The translations under genes and the position numbers were made by a program. Positions 1-8,449 of a stretch of DNA of 49,730 bases are shown here, in pieces; the stretch's first letter is position 1; every line of letters starts with the position of its first letter. A model generated the notes under the pieces. The model did no database searches. It had not been told where the DNA came from and saw nothing but the letters and a program-made list of their open reading frames with translations. This DNA comes from DATLYT01 sp035574455 (GTDB taxonomy: Bacteria > Bacteroidota > Ignavibacteria > UBA10030), in contig DATLYT010000050.1 of assembly GCA_035574455.1 (NCBI GenBank), forward strand, positions 1 to 49,730, given 5' to 3'.

Positions 1-1
1 T

Positions 2-1162
2 GCGTTTGCGACAATCCCGACTGCAAAAGGTGGGCTTCTTGCGGTCATTCGAGAAGATGGCCTCCATCTTGTTGACCTCCTCAACGAAATCAAACCCTTC
101 ACGAAGGGTCGCGTTCCCAACCTGAGCGTTATCGATAGCCTTGACCTCGCCCTCATGGGGTTAGTTCGGGGAAATTACCAGATTCAGGATGAAGAAATCA
201 CCGTTATCGTGTACGTGGGCAGTGAGTTTAGCCGATTGATCTTCATGCAGGGGAAACATTATCTCCACTTCGCGCCTGTCATCAGTGAAGGGTATCAATC
301 CCCTAACCTCGAGAACACTATCTACAGTCGTATCCTCCTCGAGCAAGACAATATCGGTCTCACACGTATGGACCGCATTCTCTTGACGGGTGAGTGCCAC
401 AAATTGAACCTGCGGGAATCTCTGGCGCCGCAGTTCCCCAGCGCGCTGGTCGATTACCTCCAGGTACCGTCGCTCGATTTGAGTTTGTACGAGGGAACGG
501 TGGGCGAAGCAATTTCAGAATACGCCGTACCGATTGCGACGGCATGGAAGGCACTGAACCCGAAGCAAGAAGGGTTGTATGACGTCAATCTGCTTCCTGT
601 TGCCATTATCGAAGGACAAAAAGCCTTCAAGCTGGCATGGCACGGGTGGGTTTTTGCCGGTCTCGTTCTTGCTTCGATCGTTTTCTTTTACACATCGATT
701 GTTTCACGGAACGCAGAGATCCGTCGTGCGCGGGATCTCCTTGCTCGCAAACAAACAGAGCTCCAGGACTTTCGTATGTTGCAGGATCGTCGGACGCAGT
801 TGCAGAGTGATATTGCGCGGTACTCGAAAGCCCAACAGCTTTATGATGACATCGTCCCGGGCGCGGATCGATGGAGCCGCATCCTCCACTATCTCGGCAA
901 CAGCATCGAAGATTTAAATTCTCTCTGGATTTATCGCATCCAGCAAGCGGCTAATCCACCGGGCGCCCTTGTGTTGAACGGTCGTGCAGTGTATCGAGCA
1001 CGCATCCCACGCCTCGCCAGTATTTTTGAAAAGGCGACGCTACGGTCCGTGAAAACGGCAACGATTCGCGACAAAGTGGTCTACGAGTTTGAGATGCTGG
1101 TGGAACAAGTCGATAAGTACGATCGACCTCAAGCTGCTCCACAACCGGCGGGGAGGAGGTAA
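2..1162 (+). CDS. PilM-PilN fusion protein, 5' end missing
   Basis: The reading frame is open from the window edge, so the true start lies upstream; 386 residues are visible. The first ~190 look like the second half of an actin-fold PilM-type ATPase, the cytoplasmic platform protein of type IV pilus machines. They are followed by the NLLP signature that opens PilN proteins (visible residues ~196-199), one membrane span (~213-234), a coiled coil and a periplasmic PilN ferredoxin-like domain. PilM and PilN are normally separate partners that bind through the PilN N-terminal NLLP peptide; here they form one chain, as in GspL of type II secretion. The TAA stop lies 5 bp before the next gene, so it is the first visible gene of an operon with PilO-like and secretin genes. 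Whether the machine makes pili or secretes cannot be told from this window. Confidence 0.8.
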   Translation, partial: AFATIPTAKGGLLAVIREDGLHLVDLLNEIKPFTKGRVPNLSVIDSLDLALMGLVRGNYQIQDEEITVIVYVGSEFSRLIFMQGKHYLHFAPVISEGYQSPNLENTIYSRILLEQDNIGLTRMDRILLTGECHKLNLRESLAPQFPSALVDYLQVPSLDLSLYEGTVGEAISEYAVPIATAWKALNPKQEGLYDVNLLPVAIIEGQKAFKLAWHGWVFAGLVLASIVFFYTSIVSRNAEIRRARDLLARKQTELQDFRMLQDRRTQLQSDIARYSKAQQLYDDIVPGADRWSRILHYLGNSIEDLNSLWIYRIQQAANPPGALVLNGRAVYRARIPRLASIFEKATLRSVKTATIRDKVVYEFEMLVEQVDKYDRPQAAPQPAGRR

Positions 1163-1167
1163 GAAGT

Positions 1168-2058
1168 ATGTCCTTTAAACTTCGCAATACCATCGTTCTT
1201 GCTGTCCTCTTCGTGCTCATCGCTGGTGGTGGAGGATTCTATTGGGGATATTTACAGCCCAAAGAATTGGATCAACTCCTGGCTGAGATCGATAAGATAG
1301 AGAAAGAATTGGTCAACCTTCCCACCTTAGTTCAGGAAGTGGAGCGCCTCACTGTTCAGTACCAGGATGTACGACGGAAATATGACTCTCGCAGTAAGGT
1401 TATTCCACAAACCGACCTTTCCTCGCAAACCTATGAGTACATCAGTCAAGGGATTGACGAGGCAGGCTTCCTCAAGTTTAGCTTCGAGTTCGGGGAGAGT
1501 AAAACGATTGGAGACTACGGCTACAACGTTTACAAGTTGGCCGAGGGTGAGGCGGATTTTGAGACTCTCTACAAGTTCGTCTACTACCTAGAGAATGGTA
1601 ACCGACTGTATAAGATTAACTCACTCTCGATGGATGCACGGGAGGTTCTCGACCCGGAAACGCGCGAAACGCAACTCCGCATCTCGTTTGGCATGGAGCT
1701 TCATGCCTATTTCTCGAAGATTCCTGAGTTAGGTCAGTCGCTGGCCGCGGCATCGCTCCCGCTCATTCCGCCGCCGTCTGATCCTTTCAACCCTGTTATT
1801 CTGCAGACGATCGCGACGGAAGCGCCCCCTGGAGAAATCGACCCCGCCAAGGTTGATGTCAAGGCCATCATTCCCGGTAAGGCCTACGTCTTGACGCCGG
1901 ACGGTGTCGTTGTGCTTCACTTGGGTGACAAGGTTTGGCGCGGGTATGTCAGCAGGATTAGCCCGGCCGAAAGTAAAGTAGAGTTTACCGTGGATGAGGG
2001 GGGTATTGTGCGGAAAATCGAAAAGAAAATAGAGTTCGTTCCTATCAGAAAACGTTAG
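1168..2058 (+). CDS. PilO-like inner-membrane assembly protein with PilP-like tail
   Basis: A 296-residue protein with a short cytoplasmic N terminus, one membrane span (~7-29), a coiled coil (~33-75) and a periplasmic alpha/beta domain (~85-190), the PilO plan. After a proline-rich linker (~197-215) comes a small beta-rich domain (~230-296) resembling PilP/GspC homology regions, which dock onto the secretin. PilO pairs with PilN and links the inner-membrane platform to the secretin, so this chain may do both PilO and PilP jobs. The start is the ATG at 1168 behind a strong GGAGG at about 1152-1159. It sits 5 bp after the PilM-PilN stop and 10 bp before the secretin gene. PilO is a confident family-level call; the PilP part is inference from position and beta-strand pattern. 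Confidence 0.75.
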   Translation: MSFKLRNTIVLAVLFVLIAGGGGFYWGYLQPKELDQLLAEIDKIEKELVNLPTLVQEVERLTVQYQDVRRKYDSRSKVIPQTDLSSQTYEYISQGIDEAGFLKFSFEFGESKTIGDYGYNVYKLAEGEADFETLYKFVYYLENGNRLYKINSLSMDAREVLDPETRETQLRISFGMELHAYFSKIPELGQSLAAASLPLIPPPSDPFNPVILQTIATEAPPGEIDPAKVDVKAIIPGKAYVLTPDGVVVLHLGDKVWRGYVSRISPAESKVEFTVDEGGIVRKIEKKIEFVPIRKR

Positions 2059-2068
2059 AGAGGACTGT

Positions 2069-3274
2069 ATGAAACGACGTCTTTTTTCATCTGTACTTTT
2101 TCTGGTTGTCGCCTGGTCCGTGGTGAACGCGCAACAGCGTGCGGTTCGGCAGGACGAGATCGTGTCGTTCAAATCGGACGTGACGTACAGCCAGGCCATC
2201 ACCGCGCTCAGCGAGATCAGTAAGCGAGTAGCGAATAAGCCGATTGTCGACCCGTCGCCTCTCGATAACACTCCCATTGGTGTCAACGTTGAATCGAAGC
2301 ACTGGCTCGAAGCTCTGCAGATGATTCTGACTCCGGTAGGACGGACATTCCGCGAAGAATCGGATTACTACCTTGTGATCATTCCTCGGACGACCGCTCC
2401 CACGGATGTCGCGAAAGTCGCTGGTGGACAACCCGGGGAGAAAGGAAAAGAACCTGTCGGCATCGACAGCCGAGAAGTGTTGATCACCACAATCTTTTTC
2501 TCACTTGACGTCGAAAAGTCGCAATCCTATGGCCTGGACTGGTCGCTCACGTGGCTCAAAGGACGGGATAGTTTAGCCGTCGACCTCGGAGCTGGCACGC
2601 GCGCCGCATTGGACATTCGCTACGCCCGGCCGTACCGGTATGGTGATATTCTCTCTGCTATCCAGCTCTTCTCACAATCTGGCGTGGGGGAGGTTATTTC
2701 GAGTCCGAGGATTATTGTCCGTTCATCCGAAACAGGACGGGTGCAGGTTGGACAAGATATTTCCGTGACCGAGCGCACCATCGGAGCCGGGGGGCAGGTC
2801 ACTACGTCAGTGCGGCAGATTCCGACCGGTACCATTGTTTCCGTGACGCCGCAAATCATGAAGGAAGGGAATGTCGATTTCGTTTATCTCGAGCTTGAAA
2901 TTGAGCGTAGTAGTGCGATTACGACGGGCGACCTTCCGACGATCGACCGAAACAGCACCAAAACATCACTCACGTTGGTCGATGGGGAAGAGGTTTTTAT
3001 CAGCGGACTCTACTTCAACCAGGAGGCGGTTGTTCGCACGGGCGTCCCATTCCTGAAAGACTTACCGTGGTGGGTGTTTGGTCTCCGTTATCTATTTGGC
3101 TCTGATGAACGGCGCACCTTGCGACGTGAACTAGCTATCCTTATGAAGGTGGAAATTGTGCCGACACTCCGCGAGCGCGCGGCACAGAAAGTCCGCGAAA
3201 GCGCATTAGAGTTGCAGCGTCAGAAGTTTAACCAAGACGTTGAACGGTTACGCTCGAAAAAAGAGAATGAATGA
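2069..3274 (+). CDS. Short secretin (PilQ/GspD family)
   Basis: A 401-residue outer-membrane secretin. Residues 1-22 form a signal peptide ending near NAQQ. Residues ~28-110 form a single STN/N0-like domain, and the secretin core spans ~135-365, with the VISSPRI strand and a VGQDISV segment (about 210-230) and the conserved ISGL element in the C-terminal part. The tail (~366-401) is charged and helical. Most PilQ or GspD proteins are 500-800 residues with several N modules; only one is present here, so this is a minimal secretin. It would form the gated outer-membrane channel for the complex built by the two upstream genes. SD AGAGGA precedes the ATG at 2069. Confidence 0.85.
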   Translation: MKRRLFSSVLFLVVAWSVVNAQQRAVRQDEIVSFKSDVTYSQAITALSEISKRVANKPIVDPSPLDNTPIGVNVESKHWLEALQMILTPVGRTFREESDYYLVIIPRTTAPTDVAKVAGGQPGEKGKEPVGIDSREVLITTIFFSLDVEKSQSYGLDWSLTWLKGRDSLAVDLGAGTRAALDIRYARPYRYGDILSAIQLFSQSGVGEVISSPRIIVRSSETGRVQVGQDISVTERTIGAGGQVTTSVRQIPTGTIVSVTPQIMKEGNVDFVYLELEIERSSAITTGDLPTIDRNSTKTSLTLVDGEEVFISGLYFNQEAVVRTGVPFLKDLPWWVFGLRYLFGSDERRTLRRELAILMKVEIVPTLRERAAQKVRESALELQRQKFNQDVERLRSKKENE

Positions 3275-3349
3275 TGGCCACGTTAGCAGAAACAAGAGGA
3301 TGAACCAGCAAGTAGTCTTCGTATCGTTTACGACTTTGGGGAGTACATC

Positions 3350-4786
3350 ATGAAACTTCGCGTTGTATTGTTCTGGGGCATCATTTTGGTGTTGATGGCG
3401 CAGTCGGGTTGTGATGTCGTTGAGACGCCGGAAGAGAAAGTGACGTTGCAGGGGGCGAATATCCGCGGCACGGTCGTTCGGAGAGACAATCAAGCTCCCA
3501 TTTCGGGTGCTCTCGTTTACGATGCGGTCGGGCTGCCGCGCGACACCTCAAAAGCCGACGGGTCTTTTATCCTCCGATATCCCGACATCACCCAGCGATA
3601 TTCCGGCAGATTGTATGCCCGGAAGGATGGATTTGAGAGCGATTCGATTAATTTTACGCTAAATCCAGGATTCGATACCACAGTCACGTTACGATTACGT
3701 GAGGTCCTCTTCCAGGTACCGCCCTCTGCTCGTGAGCCGGCCCAAATTGCGTTTGTTAATGCTTCGACATCTGACATCTTTGTGTCAGGAGTTGGTGCAC
3801 TGGAGAACGCTATTCTAACATATGAAGTGCGAGACTCTCTCGGTACTCCGATTGACTCGCGGAAGCGGGCTTTTGCAACGTATTCTCTCAATTTCTTTCC
3901 GCATACTAGCACACCGGGCGGTACAGCGCCACGGCTTATACCATCCGCGGATAGTACAGACAATGCCGGTCGGTTACGGGTCAACATTACAAGTGGAACG
4001 AAGTCCGGAGTGGCACAGATAGTTGTCCGAATTAACACTCCCGGTGGACCTATCTTTTCCCAGCCCGTTCGCATCGGTGTGAATTCAGGCTTCCCCGATC
4101 AACGGCATTTTTCTCTCTATGCTACGAACTACAATTTCCCGGGTCTTCGAAGGTTTAACCATCGTTTGGACATTACCGTGCAGGTTGCAGATAAGTACAG
4201 CAACCCCGTGCAATCCGGAACGGTTGTATACTTCAGTACCACGCATGGATCGGTTCAAACGCAAGGGTCGGTGACAGGTGCTGATGGGTTTGTCACCAAA
4301 CAATTGATTTCAGGCCGTCCAACCCCTGAAGGTGCCGATGTTCTACCAGGCCTTGGTCCTGGCTACGCGTATGTGAAAGCTCAAACCCTTGGTGAGAACG
4401 GCACCTTTGTTGCAGATTCTATCCTCGTTCTGTGGACAGGAGAGCCAATTATTACGAAGTTGGACACTCTGACTTCTTTCACAGTGCCAAACGGTGGTGG
4501 AGCAGGGCCGTTCCGATTTCGAGTGGCCGATATCTATGGGCACCCTATGTCTGCCGGTACACGCATAAGTGTGACTGCTGACGCTGCTGTGGTTTCTGGT
4601 GACGCTTTGATTGTCATGAGAGATACTTTTGCAAGTGGATCCGGAACTACAGAGTTTACTGTTGTCGTTCGAGATCCTAACCCATCGGATACAGATCCTC
4701 CAACACCATCCATTCTTAAAGTAGAAGTTGCTCATCCCGTCTATGGAACGTATACGCTTGTTCTTGCAACCGGGACGGTAAACTAA
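3350..4786 (+). CDS. Probable lipoprotein with carboxypeptidase-regulatory and Ig-like domains
   Basis: A 478-residue exported protein. The N terminus is a signal sequence ending QSGC, with Cys21 as the likely lipidated residue; Gln at -3 is not a classic lipobox. Residues ~33-120 resemble a carboxypeptidase-regulatory-like (CarboxypepD_reg) domain, beginning IRGTVVRR with the DGSF turn. Two later regions (~275-365 and ~390-478) resemble bacterial Ig-like (Big_1, invasin-type) domains, marked by DKYSNPV and VADIYGHPM. It follows the secretin by 75 bp on the same strand and ends just before a strong terminator, so it is probably the last gene of the pilus-type operon. It could be a surface-exposed accessory or adhesin of that machine; no specific function is recognised. 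Confidence 0.6.
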   Translation: MKLRVVLFWGIILVLMAQSGCDVVETPEEKVTLQGANIRGTVVRRDNQAPISGALVYDAVGLPRDTSKADGSFILRYPDITQRYSGRLYARKDGFESDSINFTLNPGFDTTVTLRLREVLFQVPPSAREPAQIAFVNASTSDIFVSGVGALENAILTYEVRDSLGTPIDSRKRAFATYSLNFFPHTSTPGGTAPRLIPSADSTDNAGRLRVNITSGTKSGVAQIVVRINTPGGPIFSQPVRIGVNSGFPDQRHFSLYATNYNFPGLRRFNHRLDITVQVADKYSNPVQSGTVVYFSTTHGSVQTQGSVTGADGFVTKQLISGRPTPEGADVLPGLGPGYAYVKAQTLGENGTFVADSILVLWTGEPIITKLDTLTSFTVPNGGGAGPFRFRVADIYGHPMSAGTRISVTADAAVVSGDALIVMRDTFASGSGTTEFTVVVRDPNPSDTDPPTPSILKVEVAHPVYGTYTLVLATGTVN

Positions 4787-6141
4787 GATAGCTCTGATGA
4801 GTTGAACGTAAGCCCCGCTCTTTTTACAGCGGGGCTTTTTTCTTTGGTGCGAGTTTGCAACGCGAGGTAATTTGCACGGATGGTTTTTTCGATGTCTTGA
4901 TCCGAGTGTGCCAGAGAGAGGAATGCCGCCTCAAACTGCGATGGCGGGAGGTAGATGCCGTGGTTGAGCATCTCGCGGAAGTAGGCCGCAAAACGTTCGG
5001 TATTGGAGCATTTGGCGGATTGAAAATCGAAGACAGGTTCAGAGGTAAAGAACAATGTGAACATCGACCCGACACGATTGAACGTCAGCTCGAGCCCGAG
5101 TTTGTTAAGATTCGATCGAATCCCCTTCTCCAATTCCTGTCCCCGCTGCTCAAGTTTCTTGTACACCGTCCGGTTCTTGCTCAAGAGTTGTAACATCGTA
5201 TAACCCGCTGCCATGGCCAAGGGATTGCCGGAAAGGGTACCCGCCTGGTAGACGGGGCCAGCCGGCGCCACCAGTTGCATAATCTCTCTCCTTCCACCGT
5301 AGGCCCCGACAGGAAGTCCTCCACCGATGATTTTCCCGAGCGTCGTCAAGTCGGGCGTGATGCCGTACAATTCTTGAGCACCGCCGAGAGCAACGCGAAA
5401 ACCCGTCATCACCTCATCAAAAATCAGCACGATCTTTTCTTTCGTGCAGAGTTCTCGTAAACCCTGGAGAAAACCCGGTCGCGGTGGGACACAGCCCATA
5501 TTACCGACCACTGGTTCGACAATCACCGCCGCAATATCGCCCGACCATTGTTGAACAAGAGCACGGACGGAATCCAGATCGTTATAGGTTGCAGTCAGCG
5601 TTCCGGTGGCAACGGCCTTTGGAACTCCCGGACTATCCGGCACGCCAAGAGTCATCGCCCCAGAACCGGCTTTAATCAGGAACGAATCTCCGTGGCCATG
5701 ATAACAGCCTTCGAATTTGATGATCTTCTCCCGCCCGGTATACGCGCGGGCAAGGCGGATTGCACTCATCGTTGCTTCGGTTCCGGAGTTCACCATGCGC
5801 ACGACTTCGATCGAAGGGACAAGCTTCGAAATCAGTTCCGCCATCCGAACTTCCAACTCCGTTGGGGCGCCGAAGCTCGTTCCACTCTTCATCGCTTTCT
5901 GAATGGCGCGAAGAATCACCGGATGCGCATGGCCGAGAATCATCGGTCCCCACGAGCCGACGTAATCAATAAACCGATTACCGTCCTCGTCCCAAATGTA
6001 CGCACCTTTGGCTTTCTTGATAAACAATGGTGTACGCTGAACCGAGGTAAACGCCCGCACGGGCGAATTGACACCACCGGGGAGTAGCGCTTGAGCTTTT
6101 TTGAAAAGTCTGTCGGATATGGGAGTATGGAGTTTTTTCAT
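4783..6141 (-). CDS. hemL: Glutamate-1-semialdehyde 2,1-aminomutase
   Basis: A PLP enzyme of the C5 pathway, converting glutamate-1-semialdehyde to 5-aminolevulinate in the cytosol. Seen: LPGGVNSPVRAF near the N terminus, the SGTEATMSA cofactor-phosphate region, FDEVMTGFR, and the PLP lysine in LGKIIGGGLPVGA (~K270 from this start). The ATG at 6141 (MKKLHTPISD) is preferred because it matches the usual family N terminus; a TTG at 6156 would add five residues, and neither has a clear SD. The C terminus runs about 20 residues past the usual end, and the DNA for that tail holds the terminator of the convergent operon. The stop codons of hemL and the facing lipoprotein gene overlap by two bases. 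It forms a tetrapyrrole cluster with hemB. Confidence 0.95.
   Translation of the reverse strand: MKKLHTPISDRLFKKAQALLPGGVNSPVRAFTSVQRTPLFIKKAKGAYIWDEDGNRFIDYVGSWGPMILGHAHPVILRAIQKAMKSGTSFGAPTELEVRMAELISKLVPSIEVVRMVNSGTEATMSAIRLARAYTGREKIIKFEGCYHGHGDSFLIKAGSGAMTLGVPDSPGVPKAVATGTLTATYNDLDSVRALVQQWSGDIAAVIVEPVVGNMGCVPPRPGFLQGLRELCTKEKIVLIFDEVMTGFRVALGGAQELYGITPDLTTLGKIIGGGLPVGAYGGRREIMQLVAPAGPVYQAGTLSGNPLAMAAGYTMLQLLSKNRTVYKKLEQRGQELEKGIRSNLNKLGLELTFNRVGSMFTLFFTSEPVFDFQSAKCSNTERFAAYFREMLNHGIYLPPSQFEAAFLSLAHSDQDIEKTIRANYLALQTRTKEKSPAVKRAGLTFNSSELS
4811..4841 (+). terminator. Rho-independent terminator of the pilus/secretin operon, inside hemL
   Basis: A perfect 9-bp stem (AGCCCCGCT at 4811-4819 with AGCGGGGCT at 4828-4836), an 8-nt loop and a T run on the + strand. 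It lies downstream of the lipoprotein stop at 4784-4786 but within the antisense coding sequence of the hemL C terminus. Confidence 0.85.
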
Positions 6142-6207
6142 CGGAATGGATATCAATGGTTAAACAAGATAGGAGGAAGTTGAAGTGTGAACAAGAGGTA
6201 AAACAGT

Positions 6208-7191
6208 CTACAGAAATCCATGTTCGCGATACCATCGGTACGTTTTCTCTACGGCCAAGCGCAACGGCGTCGCCGTGTATCCCAACTCGCGTTCTGCTTT
6301 GCTGGAGCTGAACCAGAGATTCTTCCCGACCGTAGCGACAAGCTCACGAGTGACCCAGGGGCGAACTCCGGTGAGGTCACCGATTGTCTCAAACAGTGTT
6401 CCCAGAAAACGCACAGCGCCCTCCGGCAGCGTGAAGAGCGGTCTGATTCCGCCCACAACTTCCGCTGTGATACCGAAGACCTCTCGCGTCGTGAGGTTCT
6501 CGCCGCCTAAAATGTACCGCTCTCCAATGCGTCCGTACCGTGCAGCTTGCAAGTGTCCACGCACCACATCGTCCACGTCGACAACGTTCATTCCTCCCTT
6601 CGTCGCATAGAAGATACGCTTCCTGGCGATATCGCGGACCATCTGCCCGCCGTGCACATGAATATCCCGAGGTCCGATAATGATGGAAGGGTTGACGATG
6701 ACCGCGGGAAGGCCTTGTTTAACGCCCTTCAACACTTCCTGTTCGGCGAGATGTTTAGAAATCCTGTAACCGGGGGTTCGGGCATCCCAGCGAAATTCCG
6801 TCTCTTCATCTGCCGGCTTACCATCGTCTCGCGTTCCGATCGCAGCAACGGAGCTCGTATGCACAAATTTCGTCACGCCCATTTCTAAGCTGGCTTCAAC
6901 GATATTTCGAGTCCCGCCCACGTTCACTTCCATCATTCGCTCGCGTTCTTTTCGCCAATAGGAAATCACTGCTGCCGTGTGGAACACCGTATCGCACCCT
7001 TGCAGGGCGCGTCGGAGTGTTGCCGGGTCAAAGACGTCACCAAGGCAGTGCTCGACGGGCGCATTGCCGATAGCGCGAAGGTCAGAGGTCGGCCGGCGAA
7101 GAATTCGCACGTTGTATCCTTCGTTCAAAAGCGCGATGGCGAGATTAGAGCCGAGAAAACCGGTGCCGCCGGTGACAAGGACGGTGTTCAT
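6208..7191 (-). CDS. NAD(P)-dependent epimerase/reductase, HpnA-like extended SDR
   Basis: A 327-residue extended short-chain dehydrogenase. The nucleotide-binding motif TGGTGFLG is at ~7-14, a Ser/Thr-rich catalytic strand (HTSSVAAIG) at ~125, and the YRISK active-site pair at ~150. The sequence resembles the dihydroflavonol-4-reductase-like group that includes the hopanoid-associated sugar epimerase HpnA. It lies between hemL and hemB, 66 and 40 bp away on the same strand, so it is probably co-transcribed with them, but no link to haem synthesis is known for the family. The substrate cannot be told from sequence. The ATG at 7191 has no obvious SD. Confidence 0.85.
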   Translation of the reverse strand: MNTVLVTGGTGFLGSNLAIALLNEGYNVRILRRPTSDLRAIGNAPVEHCLGDVFDPATLRRALQGCDTVFHTAAVISYWRKERERMMEVNVGGTRNIVEASLEMGVTKFVHTSSVAAIGTRDDGKPADEETEFRWDARTPGYRISKHLAEQEVLKGVKQGLPAVIVNPSIIIGPRDIHVHGGQMVRDIARKRIFYATKGGMNVVDVDDVVRGHLQAARYGRIGERYILGGENLTTREVFGITAEVVGGIRPLFTLPEGAVRFLGTLFETIGDLTGVRPWVTRELVATVGKNLWFSSSKAERELGYTATPLRLAVEKTYRWYREHGFL

Positions 7192-7231
7192 ACAGGAGAA
7201 AAATGACTCGACGGGTAAGTCCGGATGACCG

Positions 7232-8248
7232 CTACCGCCTCAACATCCTTGCCGCTTCTTTGGCGAAGTAGGTCAGAATGAGGTCGGCCCCCGCGCGTTT
7301 GATGCTGGTGAGTACCTCGAGCATTACTCGCGGTTCATCGATCCAGCCGTTGCGGCCGGCAGCTTTGATCATTGAATACTCGCCGCTGACGTTGTACGCC
7401 GCGGTGGGCATCTGGAATCGATCTTTGACACGGCGGATCACGTCAAGGTAGGCGAGGGCCGGCTTCACCATCACGATATCGGCACCTTCGATGATGTCTT
7501 GTTCTACCTCGCGCAGGGCCTCGTCCGAGTTGGCGGGGTCCATCTGATGCGAACGCCGGTCGCCAAACTTTGGCGTACTTTCTGCCGCATCACGGAACGG
7601 GCCGTAAAAACCGGAGGCATACTTTGCCGCGTAGGACATGATCGGCAGATGATGGAAGCCGTGTTCGTCCAGTGTGGTGCGGATTGCCTTCACTCTTCCG
7701 TCAAGCATGTCGGATGGTGCCACCATATCGGCGCCCGCTTGAGCGTGCGTCAGTGCTTCTTTGGCGAGCAGCTGCACGGACTCGTCGTTCACGATTTCGC
7801 CGTTGCGGACGATGCCACAGTGGCCGTGAGAAGTGTACTCGCAGAGACAAACATCGGTGATTACCACAAGTTCTGGAACCTCTTTTTTGATTGCTCGAAT
7901 CGCCATTTGCACAATGCCTGCTTCGTCGTAGGCCTCACTGCCCATTTCGTCCTTGTGGGAAGGGATGCCAAACAGAATGACGGCCGGAATGCCTAACGTT
8001 TTGACGTCAATGCATTCACGTACGGTTTCATCGATCGAGAGCTGGAATACACCAGGCATTGATTTCACTTCATTTCGAATCTTGCTACCCGGGACAACAA
8101 ACAGAGGGTAGATGAAATCGTTGACGGAAAGCTCGGTCTCTCGCACCATCGAGCGAAGAGCCTCAGTCATTCGTAAGCGTCGGAAGCGCTTGAACGATTC
8201 TGTTTCAGTCTTTGAAAAGAATCCGACATTTGATTGTTCGTTCAGCAT
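7232..8248 (-). CDS. hemB: Delta-aminolevulinic acid dehydratase (porphobilinogen synthase)
   Basis: Condenses two 5-aminolevulinate molecules to porphobilinogen, the step after HemL. The 338 residues show the three-cysteine zinc site DVCLCEYTSHGHCG (Cys134, Cys136, Cys144), so this is the zinc-dependent type rather than the magnesium type, and both Schiff-base lysines (Lys209 in SYAAKYASGF, Lys262 in MVKPALAYLD). The ATG at 8248 has an AAGGA box 8 nt upstream. The protein is slightly longer than the usual ~325 through its N terminus. It leads the hemB-epimerase-hemL cluster, and the 200 bp upstream contain a strong palindromic structure. Confidence 0.96.
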   Translation of the reverse strand: MLNEQSNVGFFSKTETESFKRFRRLRMTEALRSMVRETELSVNDFIYPLFVVPGSKIRNEVKSMPGVFQLSIDETVRECIDVKTLGIPAVILFGIPSHKDEMGSEAYDEAGIVQMAIRAIKKEVPELVVITDVCLCEYTSHGHCGIVRNGEIVNDESVQLLAKEALTHAQAGADMVAPSDMLDGRVKAIRTTLDEHGFHHLPIMSYAAKYASGFYGPFRDAAESTPKFGDRRSHQMDPANSDEALREVEQDIIEGADIVMVKPALAYLDVIRRVKDRFQMPTAAYNVSGEYSMIKAAGRNGWIDEPRVMLEVLTSIKRAGADLILTYFAKEAARMLRR

Positions 8249-8335
8249 AGTATTATCCTTGTCACAAAAATTTCTTCACCCAAATTATCGAATGAATGCA
8301 TAAAGGTCAATTGCTTGTGGCGGTAATTTCTTGAA

Positions 8336-8412
8336 GTTAGCGGTGCCCTGTTGACGCAGTCCGGACTGTGGTTTGCGGCATTTCTACAGCTGTGTCTCCA
8401 ATAACCGCTAAC
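8336..8412. repeat. Nested inverted repeats upstream of hemB
   Basis: Nine-base arms GTTAGCGGT (8336-8344) and ACCGCTAAC (8404-8412) pair perfectly and enclose a perfect 12-bp palindrome CAGTCCGGACTG (8357-8368). The structure lies in the 201-bp gap between the glycosylase stop and hemB. It could be a transcribed leader or attenuator, a small RNA, or a single REP-like element; no second copy was noticed in the window. Confidence 0.45.
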
Positions 8413-8449
8413 GCCATTTTTCTTCGGAAGAACCCAACATATTGTGTCT

